Part shown: positions 36,955 to 49,649 of the stretch, in pieces | Position numbering within the stretch: position 1 is the first letter of the stretch | Layout: each line of letters begins with the position of its first letter | Assembly (NCBI GenBank): GCA_009617715.1 | Contig: VTFK01000225.1 | Coordinates: forward strand, 248,001 to 312,000 | Source: Plectrocnemia conspersa | Lineage: Eukaryota; Arthropoda; Insecta; Trichoptera; Polycentropodidae | DNA length: 64,000 bases | Reading direction: 5' to 3' | Translations under genes and position numbers: made by a program | Notes under the pieces: model-generated | Told to the model about the DNA's origin: nothing | Database searches by the model: none | Seen by the model: only the letters and a program-made list of their open reading frames with translations

Positions 36955-37018
36955 TATTTTTATTTTTGTAACAGGTGAGGTGCAGTAATTTTAATAGAAT
37001 AATTAGATAACAGTAAGT
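36955..37018 (+). promoter_or_regulatory. Candidate recursive-splicing ratchet point 2 with RS-exon
   Basis: TTTTTGTAACAG/GTGAGG places a 5' splice site directly at the 3' splice junction (36974/36975), after a T-rich tract and a good branch-point word ACTAA at about 36945. CA/GTAAGT at 37013 would close a 38-nt cryptic exon 36975-37012. That exon has stop codons in all three frames, so it is unlikely to be an ordinary coding exon. It is the middle of three such sites. Confidence 0.6.
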
Positions 37019-38129
37019 GATTCTTTTAAATAAGGATAGTATTAAAACATTATGATTTTAAAGTTTTTACTTAATTCTTTTCAATGCCTGAAAAAATTTA
37101 GTTTTAATCAATCACTCCACAGCGTTATTTTTATACATTGAGTTATGTGTTAAACCTAAAATCTTTAATCTAATATTATTAATAATATAAATATATAACC
37201 ATATTACTTAAACAGTATAATTTTAATTATCTTTAATTAAAATAATTATTAAAGCAGTAAAATTTGCGCAATACTTCATTAATAACATTCATTACTAGAT
37301 TCTGGAACATGTTGTAAACAATTATTAAAATCGTTTACAACAGTAATTACGTATATAAGTATTATTTTTGGCACCCCTTTTAGCCTGTATTATTTTAAAT
37401 ATTAATTTAGAAATGATTCTAAGAGTTTGTGACTTAATTCTTCATGGCACACTTTTTTGATCACATGCACATATTTTTGCTCTACAGTTTTATTTAAGTT
37501 CCAGTTTTTTTATTTGATCATCACTACATTTTTCAAATGATATATTGATAATTTTGCCTGATGACAAAAAACAGAAACCCATAAAGTTACAATCTGAATT
37601 TAAGCTCACATGCTTTTACATCTAAAAAAAAATCAGAACATTTTTATAATCCACCGCCTATATTGTACAATTGATGAAATGAGTATTTTACATTCCGAAA
37701 TATATATAACAACCCCAAATTATATGGATTTCACACAGTTGCCTAAAAATATTTGTCTCTGTATCTTTCACTACTTTGATGACGAACGTAGTAATTAATT
37801 TGATCCATATAAATTTATTTTTATTTTATTAAAAACTTTTCCACAATTTAAAACAATTTTCTGGCAGGTAAGCGAATGCATACACTCTCTTATTTAAGCC
37901 ACAGATAAGGGTTCGTTAAAAATACGTTCTATCAAAAAATAAGTTTGTAGTTTAAAAAAAATGAATGAATAAAATAAAAACAGGAAATTAGTGCAAACAT
38001 GTATCGTAGGTGTCTAGTATTCTATGGTTATTATGGTTACATCTTCTTTTTAATCTACTAAATACGCTTTCGTGTCATATTTTAATTATACTTTGCATGA
38101 AATTTCCTCTGTAGCATAATTCAAAATTA
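37019..38129. other. AT-rich stretch with a weaker CAG/GTAAG site
   Basis: TTTTCTGGCAG/GTAAGC occurs at 37867/37868, but the upstream pyrimidine tract is poor and no GTAAGT follows within 60 bases. No other feature. Confidence 0.4.
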
Positions 38130-38420
38130 TTAACTATGCAATTAATTAGCGTTTGCAAGCTGTCCAAGTCGAAATTAAATATTTGAACGCGAATCGAAGT
38201 GCGGCATTTAATTAGTAAAATGCAGGCGAACACGGAACGTGGGACATGGAACTTGGACAGAGAGAGTGGAACTCTTCAATTAGTTAAACAATGGTCCGTG
38301 GGATGTAGCATCCCGCGAGATGACAAGTGCTCGATTTGCCAAATGACGCTAATTTCATTCAACGTCATATACCCATTGTGCGGCTAATTGAATATCGGCT
38401 TTTCAAGTTGCACGCGAGGC
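38130..38420. other. Composition island rich in homeodomain-type TAATTA words
   Basis: TAATTAG/CAATTAG words appear at least four times in under 300 bases, mixed with ACGGAACGTGGGACATGGAA and TGTGCGGCTAATTG. No coding frame. Candidate homeodomain-regulated enhancer, by inference. Confidence 0.35.
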
Positions 38421-39019
38421 GAAAAACGTAATAAAATTGCATACGTTATCAAATTGAATATGTCGAGAGTTAAATGGAAAAATATTTAAAATATAACATC
38501 GTATGAATATATAGATTAGTATTTAGTTATTCTAGAATTTAGAAAACAGGAAAATGATTTATGCAGTGTTTATTTTCTCATTTTTATCCAATGTGCAATT
38601 TTAAATTATTTTAAATAAACGTCCAAAAAACAACAGTTACAAATATAAAAAATAAGTGTATAAATAATTTTATCTAGAATTTTTCTAAAAGCAATGTTAA
38701 ATTCTAAAAATAATTTATGGGTATACTTTTTTTTTTAATTTAGGTGTGATAGGTATTTTTTTTAATAAAATTTTTACCATGCTTCTGAAGATGGAAGAGC
38801 TTGCATATCACGTTTTTTTCTCTCTCACCTATTTTTCTGACATTTCGACTTCCAAAATGAGGGGTTATCATCTTTACTTTGCCGACGCATATTTTATGGT
38901 TGCGTCGGCTTCAACTCAATGCGTCATTTTTGAGAAAATCTTATGCCCCACCTATCACCGTCCCAAAAACTATCTTATATGAAAAAATCATGTATGAGTC
39001 ATATTCTTATATTTTAATT
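38421..39019. other. AT-rich spacer
   Basis: TTTTTTTTTAATTTAG/GTGTGA at about 38742 resembles a 3' splice site joined to a weak 5' site but lacks GTRAG. A direct repeat-like TTGCCGACGCATATTTTATG/GTTGCGTCGGC lies at 38880-38912. No gene. Confidence 0.4.
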
Positions 39020-39370
39020 TATATAAACTGATACTTATTACTTCATCGCCATTCGTTTGGATTTTTTTTTGTCGTTCGGTATTTTTTTTACATTCGAAGC
39101 GTATCATCATTACTACGTCCATTTAGAATACGATCCTCATCATTGGACTTCTACGGCACATCCAGCTGGAAAACTACCCTTTACGGGATACTAGCCCTTG
39201 GGATTGAGCCATAACACACCGTGCTGACGCAACGATTCAGACTTTTTTTTAACGGACTCACTGTCGGGTTAGACGAATCTACATTTTTACGGTAACGAAT
39301 GGAAATAAATGTGAACCGACATGTCTACGAAACGAGCTTAATCAAAGATAATTACACGAAGGTTTTTGGC
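39020..39370. other. Composition island, candidate regulatory DNA
   Basis: Mixed composition, with GGGATACTAGCCCTTGGGAT and GACTCACTGTCGGGTTAGAC. No frame or repeat structure seen. Confidence 0.3.
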
Positions 39371-39589
39371 ACTAAAATAAATTATTAATATATAAAATTA
39401 TAAAATAACATGCTTCAATATATTTTTTAATGAGCAATTATAATAAATAAATTCAGGTATATTCAAATTATATGCTCAAGCTTGATTATAATGAGCTTTT
39501 AATAATAATAATAATATATTGGATCTCTTTATTATAATTAGTTGTTATACTTTAACACAAGAGAAGCTGTATTAAATAAAAGCGTAATT
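39371..39589. other. AT-rich spacer
   Basis: Nothing recognised. Confidence 0.6.
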
Positions 39590-40420
39590 GTGCAAAGATG
39601 GATGTTGAAGTAGGCGTGTTTATGTTCTTTCTAGAATATAAAAAAAGTTTTTGACAAAGTTCAACACTCAAGATTTCTACAAAGAATTAATCATAATGAT
39701 ATTGCACTATTAATAACACGTACTGGATTTAAATTGTAAATTTTGAATGTCCAAATTGGCTAATTAACGTGTACGGCATATCAATATTCCAAAAAGCTCT
39801 AGATGGGAGTGATCTGAGGATATTGGTAAATAGTAAATTATGACTTTCAAATATGGATATAAAATTATCAGAAGATAGACATACATGAAATTAAATTATC
39901 TATTGCAAAAAAAAGACTACTTCTTACACCAAACGTTACCGTAAAAAATAAACCAATATAAATAATCACACAGTAGTAATACTTTAAGTGCTTTCCTTGC
40001 GCATAGTTCATGGTTACATTTTCGGCATTCTCCTATACGGAATAAATGCATGGATCTTAAATCCAGATTTATTCTGAAAAGTAATGACATTTGAGTTGTG
40101 GATTTATAGAAGTGTAGATAAAATTTCCTGGTTGGACTTAATTACGAATATTGAAGTCTTCTCTAAAAAAAAGTGATGTAGAACATCTAGATAAAGCTAC
40201 AATACCCCAGACATTTAATGAAAGGTTCAAATTACAAACTAAACCAACTTAGTATGGAGGGGAAAATAAACTGAAGAAGAAGTATAAGAGTATAATAATA
40301 TCCCATCTCATGGCGACACAATATAAAAAAATGCTTAAGATGCAATACCACAAAAATATCGTGCAGCAGTAAACAAAATTAAAATCGCCATTTTGATACG
40401 CAACCTCTGGTTTTTAAATA
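39590..40420 (+). mobile_element. Decayed RTE-type non-LTR retrotransposon, C-terminal half of ORF
   Basis: Moving between frames, the plus strand reads FDKVQHSRFLQRI at about 39650 (canonical AFD.V.H.kL...L), YGINAWILNPDLF at 40034, FELWIYRSVDKISWLDLI at 40090 (RTE pattern: afEmW.yRR.lkIsW.d...N), and AAVNKIKIAILIRNL at 40362, which is the common end of RTE polyproteins (AAvnKvkiA.mianLr). At least five stops or shifts are present, so it is dead. The segment between FDKVQH and YGINAW is shorter than in intact elements, so internal deletion is likely. No 3' repeat tail is obvious. Confidence 0.8.
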
Positions 40421-40989
40421 AAAATATTATTTTTAATTAAAAACCAATAATTAGGGCTTAGAAACTAAAAATGTATGTAAAATTGGCATATTATACTTTA
40501 TGTATATTTAAATTACCTATATGAAAATGAATAGTTTTTTTTAAATTATTTTATCGTAATAAATTTGTGGAAATTTTATGAAAATAAGAACAGGACTATT
40601 TAGGAAAAATCGAATGATATGTATATAGTTAGTTTAATGTACCCAGTCTATGTTTATAACATACATGATTTACTCGTGCGACGAGTACGAAGAGTACGAC
40701 TAGTTTTATTTGTAACTTGGTTTATTTTACCGTCGTAGAAAACATAACAAGCGTAAAGTTGTTCTACAGATTGATTTATTTTACAAATAATTAATTTAAA
40801 CTTTATTATTAAACTGAAGTACAACTAACGATGTTGAAATACTTAGAAATTTTATTTGAATAGAATACTGAGAAACCTTCTCTAAACTAGCGATGTGTAG
40901 AATACTTGGAAATGATATTGATAGTGCATATACAATTACCTCAACCAATATTTTCTTAGAACGGTCTTTTATGAAAGTACTTTAGGTAT
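40421..40989. other. AT-rich spacer
   Basis: A short CGTGCGACGAGTACGAAGAG patch at about 40675 is the only contrast. Confidence 0.5.
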
Positions 40990-41290
40990 TAAATATAATA
41001 TAAATAAAATGGTTCTGAAATCCCTCAGGCGACGGCTGATTGGTGGCTTTTCGAGTGTCACGTATGAAAATATTTTTCCGTAGGAATTCTCGATGTACGA
41101 ATTCGCACCGCGACGCCATATGTAAAAGCTACGGTACAACCTTCCGGGCCGGATATTGAATATGCGTACATAGGCGGCTTTAGTTACCTGCCGGAATTCC
41201 AAATACCGTACATTTATATTATATACAAGCAACGTCCAATATGGGAATATAAAAATATTTTTCAAAATTTAATTCGAGAGACACTGCGCA
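40990..41290. other. Composition island, candidate regulatory DNA
   Basis: Mixed composition; a 98-codon minus-strand frame is open (TKAAYVRIFNIRPGRLYRSF) but matches no family I know. GGAATTC occurs at 41091-41097 and 41193-41199 with CCGG words nearby. Probably non-coding. Confidence 0.35.
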
Positions 41291-42779
41291 TTTAAAACAA
41301 AAAGCGATCAATGTGACATAAGAAATTTATATATATTTTACTTTTACTGCGATAATTTATAAAATTAAATTCTTAGCTACTGAATGTTAATTAAGCAATG
41401 AAATAAATATATCTATATATAAAAAATTCTTTCGAAAATTATTTGGTTTAGAGATCTCAGTTTATGAAGTTCTAAAGCTATTCTTAATCTCCTAAAATTT
41501 GTTGAGGCTTTGGAGCCGAAAGGGTGTGACTTTTTAGCTAAATAGGCGCTGTAAAATATAGCTATAGTTTATTTTATAAATATATATGAAGTCAAGTCTT
41601 ATTATTGTCGTCTGTGATTTCGATAGAGCGGCTAGAATTGTCGTAATGCTATTTGATTTTTATCTATTTGTTAATATCTTAAGCGCCGATGCAGTTGCTT
41701 GGCTTGCTTCTGCTTGTCTTTGCTGCTGTGATTCCATGACGTCTCTCTGGCTCTGTGACAAAGTAGCACATGTTTTATAATACTGGTTCGAAACAGATAA
41801 GGATGTTTGCGTGCCAATTGCATCGCCTTAAAATAGAAAGAGCCCAGATGGGAATTTTAGAGATCAGTAATCCAAGGGTAAAATACCAATAGCAATTTGT
41901 CTAGCGCGCGTCCTTTCCAAACAAAGAGCAGTATTTTTGTCCGTACTTATGAATAAGTATCGTCTTGAGTGAGATGTGCTTTTAGGTGGTCCGTGTAATA
42001 TTTTAAAATATTAACGCAATTATATTGTGGTGAAAAATACTGTGTGTGCATTTTTAAAAATCAAATGCTTATTAAATTGCCCTCAAAATTATAAAAAAAA
42101 TGTGCAGTTAGTGCAAATCCCTAAATAATTTCAATTTCAAGAACATTGAGTCCATAGTGCATAAAATTTTATAAAAAGCAGGAAAAATTATACCTTTTAA
42201 GGTTTGTTAAAAATGTACATTATTTTAGATTTCATTATTAAAAACGTATTAAATATTTTAAAAAAATTGTACATTTAAAAAACTTGAAAATATTGAATTG
42301 CTATAAAAGTTTTACCATTTTTTTCTGAATTGATAAATGATATTTGTTTTTATATTTATGTGTTATATTGTATAAGGGACACTTCTGCTCATTTTTTGCT
42401 TTGCCGGCAAACACTAAAGAGACATACTATTTTTTTGAAATGTCACGCATCTTTTTTATTATATTATCATAAACATTCAAGTAGCTTGAATGTAGTATGA
42501 CTAAATAAAATAATAAGTTTATCGAAAATATTTGAAATTTTATTTTAGAGACAGCGTTTTATTTTAGATACGACAAAAATCCAGTTGTAACAAGTCGATT
42601 GAAATAACAGTGATCATCGAAAATAAGTATCAAAAAAAGTCTTTAATTACATTCTAGCAAAAGCATTTTAAATATCCCCTACTAACAGTACGACCATATT
42701 TCTTTTAAAAACATAGGTTTAATTATAATTTACTAGAGATATAATAATAAAAAATATTCTTAATGTTTGAAAAATTAAA
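41291..42779. other. AT-rich non-coding stretch
   Basis: A weak island at 41590-41960 (CGCCGATGCAGTTGCTTGGC, GACGTCTCTCTGG) lies in otherwise featureless DNA. No gene. Confidence 0.5.
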
Positions 42780-43320
42780 ACCAGACTCGACCCATTAGAT
42801 AATTGTCGCATAAATCGAAGCTGTTTTAAGGCCACATCGCGATTTATCGGTCGCCCAAAACTCAGACGGTAATTAATAAGTTGGCAAGCAACCGACTCCA
42901 GAGCTTTTACTGCCTGCTTTCTGTTTGCTCCAGATATCCTTCGGTATGTGTCTGTTCGTTCATTTGGGGGGCTGGATGTTTTTCGCTACAATTAAGCATA
43001 AATTGTCTGAGTGTTGGACACCGGTTCAGTGTGTTTCTCGCTCCGCTAATTATGGACGCCCGCTCCCGCTACGGAGTTATAGTTTGCCATAAAATTAAAA
43101 TATGGAAACTGTTAAGATAAGTGGATAAGTTTTCGGAGAATGTAATTTATTGTAATGTGTTTAGCGCTCTGACTCGCCGTTGCCGTTTGACGTCATAATA
43201 AAAGTACGAGCGTATTCTGGGGCAATTTCAATTTAGTCTAGATGGTCCATAAGTCACTTTTCCATTTAAAGGGTAAATAACTTTTTGTTTGCTAATTACA
43301 CTCTACAACAAATTTGAACT
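42780..43320. other. Composition island with a perfect CRE palindrome
   Basis: TGACGTCA occurs at 43188-43195, the second perfect CREB/ATF palindrome among the islands. GATTTATCGGTCGCCC and CGCCCGCTCCCGCTACGG are other GC-rich parts. A 79-codon plus-strand frame is open and unrecognised. Confidence 0.4.
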
Positions 43321-44199
43321 TTTGTTAAACAAAGCTTCGATAATTTGATTTAGGAGATTTTCGGGAGGGATATTTGAAAGTAAAGATGCAAAGTACAGAA
43401 AACATTTCTTGAGAATTTTATTTCAAAATTTACTTATAATATTATCTTTGGAGTACCCATTTAATTTTTTAAATAATCACTTTGAATCCATATACAGTTT
43501 TTTTTATTCTAACGTCTTTTAAGACGCGTTTATTTTTCAGCAGCCAAACTAACGGTTTCATATAAAAATTTTTTTTTAATAATTTATATAATTTACCTTA
43601 CATGAAACGTCACTTTTTTTAACATTCTAAAACCATTTTACTACATTTTGTCTATTCATTATTTTAATGATCTAAACAAAAACAAATTAGTGATATAAAT
43701 ATTTTTTTTTTTAAATATCTATAAAACTTAATTGGACAGTTTCAAAACCAAACCTTTAAACTGTAATCTAATCTAATAAAAATTAGAGAAACAATATGTT
43801 TTAGAAGTTTTACTAAATAAAGTAAGGTTTGATTAATTCGTCTGGGTTAAATTTAGGCTTGAATAGCAAATTTACGATATGCAACTGTTACAGTAAATGT
43901 GTTATTTTTGTCATTAATAAATTATAATTATTTCTATATTTGTAATCCAACGATCAGTGCTGGTCCTGAATTTTTTTTTATTCTTATATTGTATTCTTTA
44001 AGAGATGTTTTTTTTTAATTTAAATAATTAATTTCTTAAAAAATTTGGTTATATAAATTCGATATAGAATACTTACAAGATATGATTTGATTTTGTTTCA
44101 GTAACTTCTCCGATATTTATCTAAGAGATTAGGAAAATTCGTACCACGATCTAAAAAAAAATTATTATTAGTAGTAGTAAGCCTGCTTCATTGCGTTGT
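43321..44199. other. AT-rich spacer
   Basis: No gene. Confidence 0.6.
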
Positions 44200-44690
44200 T
44201 TTTTTCTTTTTACTGCTTCGTCGCTTTGCTCAACAGAGCTCCACGATTAATGTTCCATTTCTCTGATCCACTCTAATGTTTGTTTTATTTTCTAAAAATT
44301 AATACTCTGACGTGACGAGGACCGTCGACCTCTCCCGGAAAAATTGAGCCCTTCAAACGCGGCAATAAATAATGCCGCCTATCTGCCATTGATGGGACTT
44401 TCGCTCCGACATAATTTATTATTCAATTTGAATGCCGAACGGAATGTTTTATTAGATTCTCTTTTTTTCGCCGCCGCCGTTCCTCTCTCTCTCTCTCTCT
44501 CTCCATCGTGTGTGTACGCGCGAGCCAAAATCAATAAAGAGCATATCAAATACGCGGGTAATATTTTATGCGCACGTCCACACATTGTCGACGGAAAAAA
44601 ATATTTTTTAACACAAATGAAATTTCTCCGGGGACATTTTGACTTTTTGTTTGACTGGTGTGGGTTGATCGGTTGAATTTAACTGGAATT
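44200..44690. other. Composition island with a (CT)n/(GA)n tract
   Basis: CT repeats run from 44483 to 44503, preceded by CGCCGCCGCCG. On the opposite strand this is GAGAGA, the binding word of GAGA-factor-type proteins in insects. A 110-codon frame spans the repeat but reads through simple sequence and is unrecognised, so it is not called as a gene. Confidence 0.4.
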
Positions 44691-47589
44691 TTTGTACAAA
44701 AATTTATTAAACCTACGCAATATGTACATAGTTATCAAAAAATGTATCTTATATATAAGCCCATGTAAGAAAAAATACATTTTCCAAATAAATATTTGTA
44801 GACTAACTTTACCGAACTATTTCATAAACGCATTTGATAGTCTTCCATTTTTTCTTAATATATATGTATCAAGCAAATGAAAATTTAAATCAGATATTTT
44901 TAAGACTGCATTACAATATATTATACAATTTATAAACTCAAAGACATTTTTTTGGTTAATCTTGATTTCTAAGATTGTAATAAGCAATAAGAACGACATA
45001 TTTTGTCGGACTTTCCCAGAACAATAATAAATACGATATAAGACATTCCCAGAAATTCTTTCTGATTGAAATCAGGGGTAATCAGCAGTAAAGCTTAGAT
45101 TAGTAGAATATAATATAAAGACGATCATTTTATAATAAAATGTTTATTCATGCCATTACATATCAAAGATATATTATATTAGGATAAACAGCATTAAATT
45201 TAACAACGAAAGAAAATTTGGTTATATAAATCAAACAAATAAATTTAAATATAATAAACCATGAAAAATAAATATAATAAAAAAATAAATTACATAAAAT
45301 CAACGATTATTTGGATATTTTTGATTATAGTATTAAAAAATTAAATTGAATCTGTATCTGAAACAATAGCTTCTCTAATTGCCTTAATAATTCTTAAGAC
45401 TTGTTAAATAAAATAAAATTTAATAAATGCTTAGGAATTGTTTCAAATAAATATATATTTAAAAAAATTAAAACATTTTCATTTTGTTTTATATTTTCTT
45501 AAAGTATATAAATATACATATATATATATATATAAACACTCTAAATATATTTTTTATTTAATAATTCTTTGAAATTATATTAAAAACAACTCCTTAGATA
45601 TAAACCTTTAAAAAAATACTAGGAAATTGTTTAGGAAGCTTTTCGTCTTGAAAGACACACTTTTTGTTCAATAACAAAGAAAAACGAGAGATGCTTTATA
45701 TAAATAATTTCCTTACACGTATTATCTGAAATATAACGATGTTCAAAATAAGATTAATTTAATACCTCACCTACACTAAAGCGTAAGGGATGGTATTTTT
45801 TTATATTTTATAAAATGGAAAAACATAATTAATTTTTTGCTACATAATATATGGTATTTTTCATAAACTAAATTCCAAATTCTAGTTGTTTCAAGCTCAA
45901 TTCTATATGTTAAATCTATGGAACTGAAAGTTTAGAAATTTTCAATGATGTCGTTTGGACTTTTAGTGATATTATCAAGTAACTAAATAATTTTAATTTA
46001 TAAATAATATTTGGTTGACATTCAAAACTTTATAAAACCTTATGAAGATTGAAATAATATAAATATATCAGTGCTGCCATTTAATATTGGCCAATAAAAT
46101 TTATGTATAAAAATTTTAAAGCAGTTCAAAATTAAAATAAATATTTCCATTATAAAATAGTTAGGATAAATGTATGTTAATTAATTAATAAATATAACTT
46201 AATTTTTTTTAATATAAGTCATTACAAAAAAAGGAAAAGAAATACAATTTTAAGCGTATATCAATATTTCTTTATTTTAATATACATTTAATTTTTATAT
46301 ACTATTTTTTTTATTAGTGACAAAGGTTAATTTTTCTTTAAATTGTTTTTAGTTTAGTTTAATTCTTTTAAAGTTCATAGTATTGTGTATTTATTATCAA
46401 ATAATTCATTTTATCATTAGATATTTTGTTATATACTTAGCAGAATATTTTTTTATACAAAACCTTAATTTATATCTGAGATGGTAAACATGGATCACAT
46501 ATCTTTATGGGGCATATCTTATCTTAAGCAATTGATGGATTAATTTTTTTTATCTTTTTTTTTCTAAGCAAATATACTAATTGAGATTAAAATTCATAAA
46601 GGATTTTGCTTTATTTATTTTTTATGAATATTTAAAAAAATTTCACATAAAAAAATAGATAAATATTGCAAGATTCATAAACTATTTTTTTGCTGATAAT
46701 TTTTTGCTAATAGTATCAATAGTCGATATTATTTTGTACTAAAAAAAATTTTTTTTAAAAAATATATATTTAATAACATGTATTCAAATACATATGTATA
46801 CGTAATTGATCGACTTTAAAATTCAGATATATCAATCTGAAAATTCTCCAAAATGATTAGGGTACTTCGCGTTTAAGGTTCTAGCCTATTAATTGTTACA
46901 ACATGTAATCTATTAATGCGATAATATTGAATGAAGTATTTTTAAAAACTATTTGCTTTTGAGAACGACTGTATTTTATAAATATAGCAACATAATAAAT
47001 CCATAAATGAATCTTAAACAACTATTCGGTTTTTTATATGATAGTATAAATTTACATTAATTGTTTCTAGCTAATTACATTAATTGTCTCTAGTTACTTA
47101 CTTTTCAAATAATAACTGTATGATAATAGTCAGGTTTTATTTTATAAATATTATCTGTTTTTATAACATATAAAATTGAAAGTTTTCTGAGAAGTCAGAA
47201 AAAAAATTTTAATAAAAAAAATGCAGTGAAAAGTTTGATTATAATAGAAAATTTTAATATAAATACTTGTTTATTTTTACTAGTATCAATATAATTTAAC
47301 TAACTAGGCAAGTGAAAATGTATCACACAATCGATTTATAATTTCACTGAGCAATATCATTTAATACTTTAACAAGTAACCTTTACAACTGTCAGTTAAA
47401 TACTACCACTTGCACTTTTTATGCCTGTCAAATGACAGCTTATAGCAGTATATAATTTTACTAGCACCTATCAGTGAAATTAAATTTTTACTTGTAGAAA
47501 TATACATCTACCGGTGAAAATGTATTTCAATATGATGCACATTCATACATATGTATTATTTGAGATTCGAAACTATTTGTAAAGCTACG
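44691..47589. other. Extended AT-rich desert
   Basis: Nearly 3 kb with hardly any GC-containing word, a TA microsatellite at about 45518-45534, and no frame of interest. Confidence 0.6.
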
Positions 47590-47900
47590 CTTTAAATTCG
47601 TTCCAAAAAGTTAATTGCTCCTTTTTTCGGTGGGTAATAGCGCGGCTGGTGCATAATGCGCTCTAATGCATTTTCCAGATGATCCGGAAGTCAGACCCTT
47701 CCGCTTCCTGGCGACATCTTTATGACTTTGTTTTCCGGAACGCTCCGCCAAAACCAGAGCCAACGCTAATGTGCTGTTTTATTTCAATTTTTTGAACAAA
47801 CAAGTAATTAACGAACGTGTCTTCAATTTTATGAGCCTCGTTTAAACGCCACGATGGTTATAACGGATCGTGTTTTTGGTTGCATGCTGTGCCAAAATAA
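47590..47900. other. Composition island, candidate regulatory DNA
   Basis: Contains GATGATCCGGAAGTCAGACC (ETS-type CCGGAAGT), CCGCTTCCTGGCGAC and TTTTCCGGAACGC. Two or three ETS-like GGAA/TTCC cores in about 80 bases. No coding frame. Confidence 0.4.
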
Positions 47901-48313
47901 TATAAAAGCAATTAGGAAAACTTTGAATATAATTGAGGCGATAAATATATTTTATTTCTTGGCGTATAGCTATAACGGAGTTGAAAACGAAATGAAAAAT
48001 AATATATGAGATTGTTAATCAAATTATATAATAAAATAATTTTAAAATCAAATAAAATCAATGCTGATTCTAGCACTGATTGTTTTTTAACTCTGAACAT
48101 TAAAAATTAGTAAATAGAGTAACTTATTAATTTATTATTGTAAGTCAAATAAATTGATGTAGTGTAAAGTGATTTGCTTAATTTTTACGTTCAATTCTAA
48201 TGAAGAAATTGAAATATATCAATGTAAATATAGAATATGTTAATCCAAATTAAAATATTTTTTAATTTTTAAACACGGATTATCATGGTTTTTTATTGTT
48301 GTATAATATATAC
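47901..48313. other. AT-rich spacer
   Basis: Nothing recognised. Confidence 0.6.
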
Positions 48314-48321
48314 ATGGCAAA

Positions 48322-49426
48322 TGGAGTCTCCAATTACTCGAACCATCATCTACTCGAGTATTGTATATTAAAATTTTAAAATACTCGAGTACTTTCGAGT
48401 ATTTACCAAATGTACCAAAATAGCTATTATTTAAATTCTTGCACATATAAATAAATAAATAAAATACTTAGTATGTTAATTTTTACAATTATTTTAACTT
48501 CACGAACATACTTTTAAAAAAAAACAATAATGCAAAAAGTGTCTCGAATTTAATATTACTGCTAACCTTTGGTTTTATTATTCCCGTTATGGAAAAAACC
48601 CTTTCCGTTGCTGTTGATGTTGGTCTTATTGTCATGAACGCGTTGAATAAGGCTTCTAATTTATATCTGTTCGCTTTTTATAGATATAAAATTTTTTGAA
48701 CTCTCTTTTTATGTTCTCTTCTTTCATTCCCTTTTCTGATTTTCTTTTATTTCCTTCGACTATTGACAAAATAGCATTTTGTAATTCTTCTTGAATAGAT
48801 TTTTTTCTTAACAATATACAATATTCTACTCCTTCTGATTAATGCGAAGAATTTAAATCTATATCCTTCGAAGATGTATTTGGGTGAATCCCTTTCACTC
48901 TAGAGCTAAACGGTTCGCAAAGAACTGACTTTACTTTAAATGCCTTTAAAACACACAATTGTTTTGATTTGTATTTTAAGCTGAGGGATCAGTATAAATA
49001 ATTTACAACACTTTACGCTACAACTGTATAGTCATAAAACCTAATTTTTTTTGTTGATATTTCATATTGTTCATTGCTATAAATTAGATAAGTCGGGACT
49101 GTCGAACAGAAAACACAAAAGAAATTTCTCCGTCGTACCCACTAACATAGCCGACGACCGGAACTATGCAACTATGGAACTATGAAAAAATTATACCTGA
49201 TAGTAACCGCTCTAACTCGGGACTTCGGGCATAAACGCCAAATAAAAGCAAGACGTTAACCTTTACCGGACCGAGTTAAAGTTATTTTTGTTTTTGAAAT
49301 ATTTCAATTTTTTTTAATTTCGAGTATTAATCGAGTAATTTTCAAAATACTCGATTATCAAGTACTTGAAAAATAGACAAAAATACTCGAGTATCGAGTA
49401 CTCGATTACTCGAATTAGAGACTCTA
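48322..49426. mobile_element. Non-autonomous hAT element, copy 2 (1105 bp)
   Basis: Starts TGGAGTCTCCAATT and ends AATTAGAGACTCTA, the same ends as copy 1 with one substitution each. The flanking 8-bp duplication is ATGGCAAA (48314-48321, 49427-49434), different from copy 1, so this is an independent insertion. By eye the interiors are almost identical, with one block difference: around 49130-49170 this copy carries about 40 bases (CGTCGTACCCACTAACATAG and onward) where copy 1 has a dozen unrelated bases. Same orientation as copy 1. Confidence 0.93.
48500..48815 (-). pseudogene. hAT transposase C-terminal dimerisation region fragment (copy 2)
   Basis: Same content as in copy 1: the minus strand carries the PTSTATERVFS-type dimerisation motif, preceded by a lysine/glutamate-rich stretch. 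No N-terminal or catalytic part is present. One base difference within the motif region (GTCATG for GTCATT) changes a residue next to the PTST core. Confidence 0.8.
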
Positions 49427-49434
49427 ATGGCAAA

Positions 49435-49649
49435 CATTGTTAATACACCTAGCGCTAAACTTGTATAAAAAAAATTGCACAGGACAGCTAAAGATAAAAT
49501 ACATTTTTAAGCGAGTCGAAAATCTTAATCTATACATATATATATCTACTCCTTTTTTATCTTTGCAAGTTATATTGAAAATTTAAATTAAAAATATTAT
49601 ATAAAATAATCAGTCAATATCGAGTCCTTTCAAGATGTTGCCTTTGCAA
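49435..49649. other. AT-rich spacer
   Basis: Nothing recognised. Confidence 0.6.

Noticed and set aside
38720..38750. T-rich TTTAG/GTGTGA as a recursive site
   Set aside because: The acceptor looks fair, but the donor lacks GTRAG and there is no RS-exon donor.
40969..41265. 98-codon minus-strand frame
   Set aside because: It lies on an island, has no recognisable domain and no splice-site context for an exon.
44344..44676. 110-codon plus-strand open frame
   Set aside because: It reads through a CT microsatellite (LSLSLS) and through island sequence without any family resemblance.
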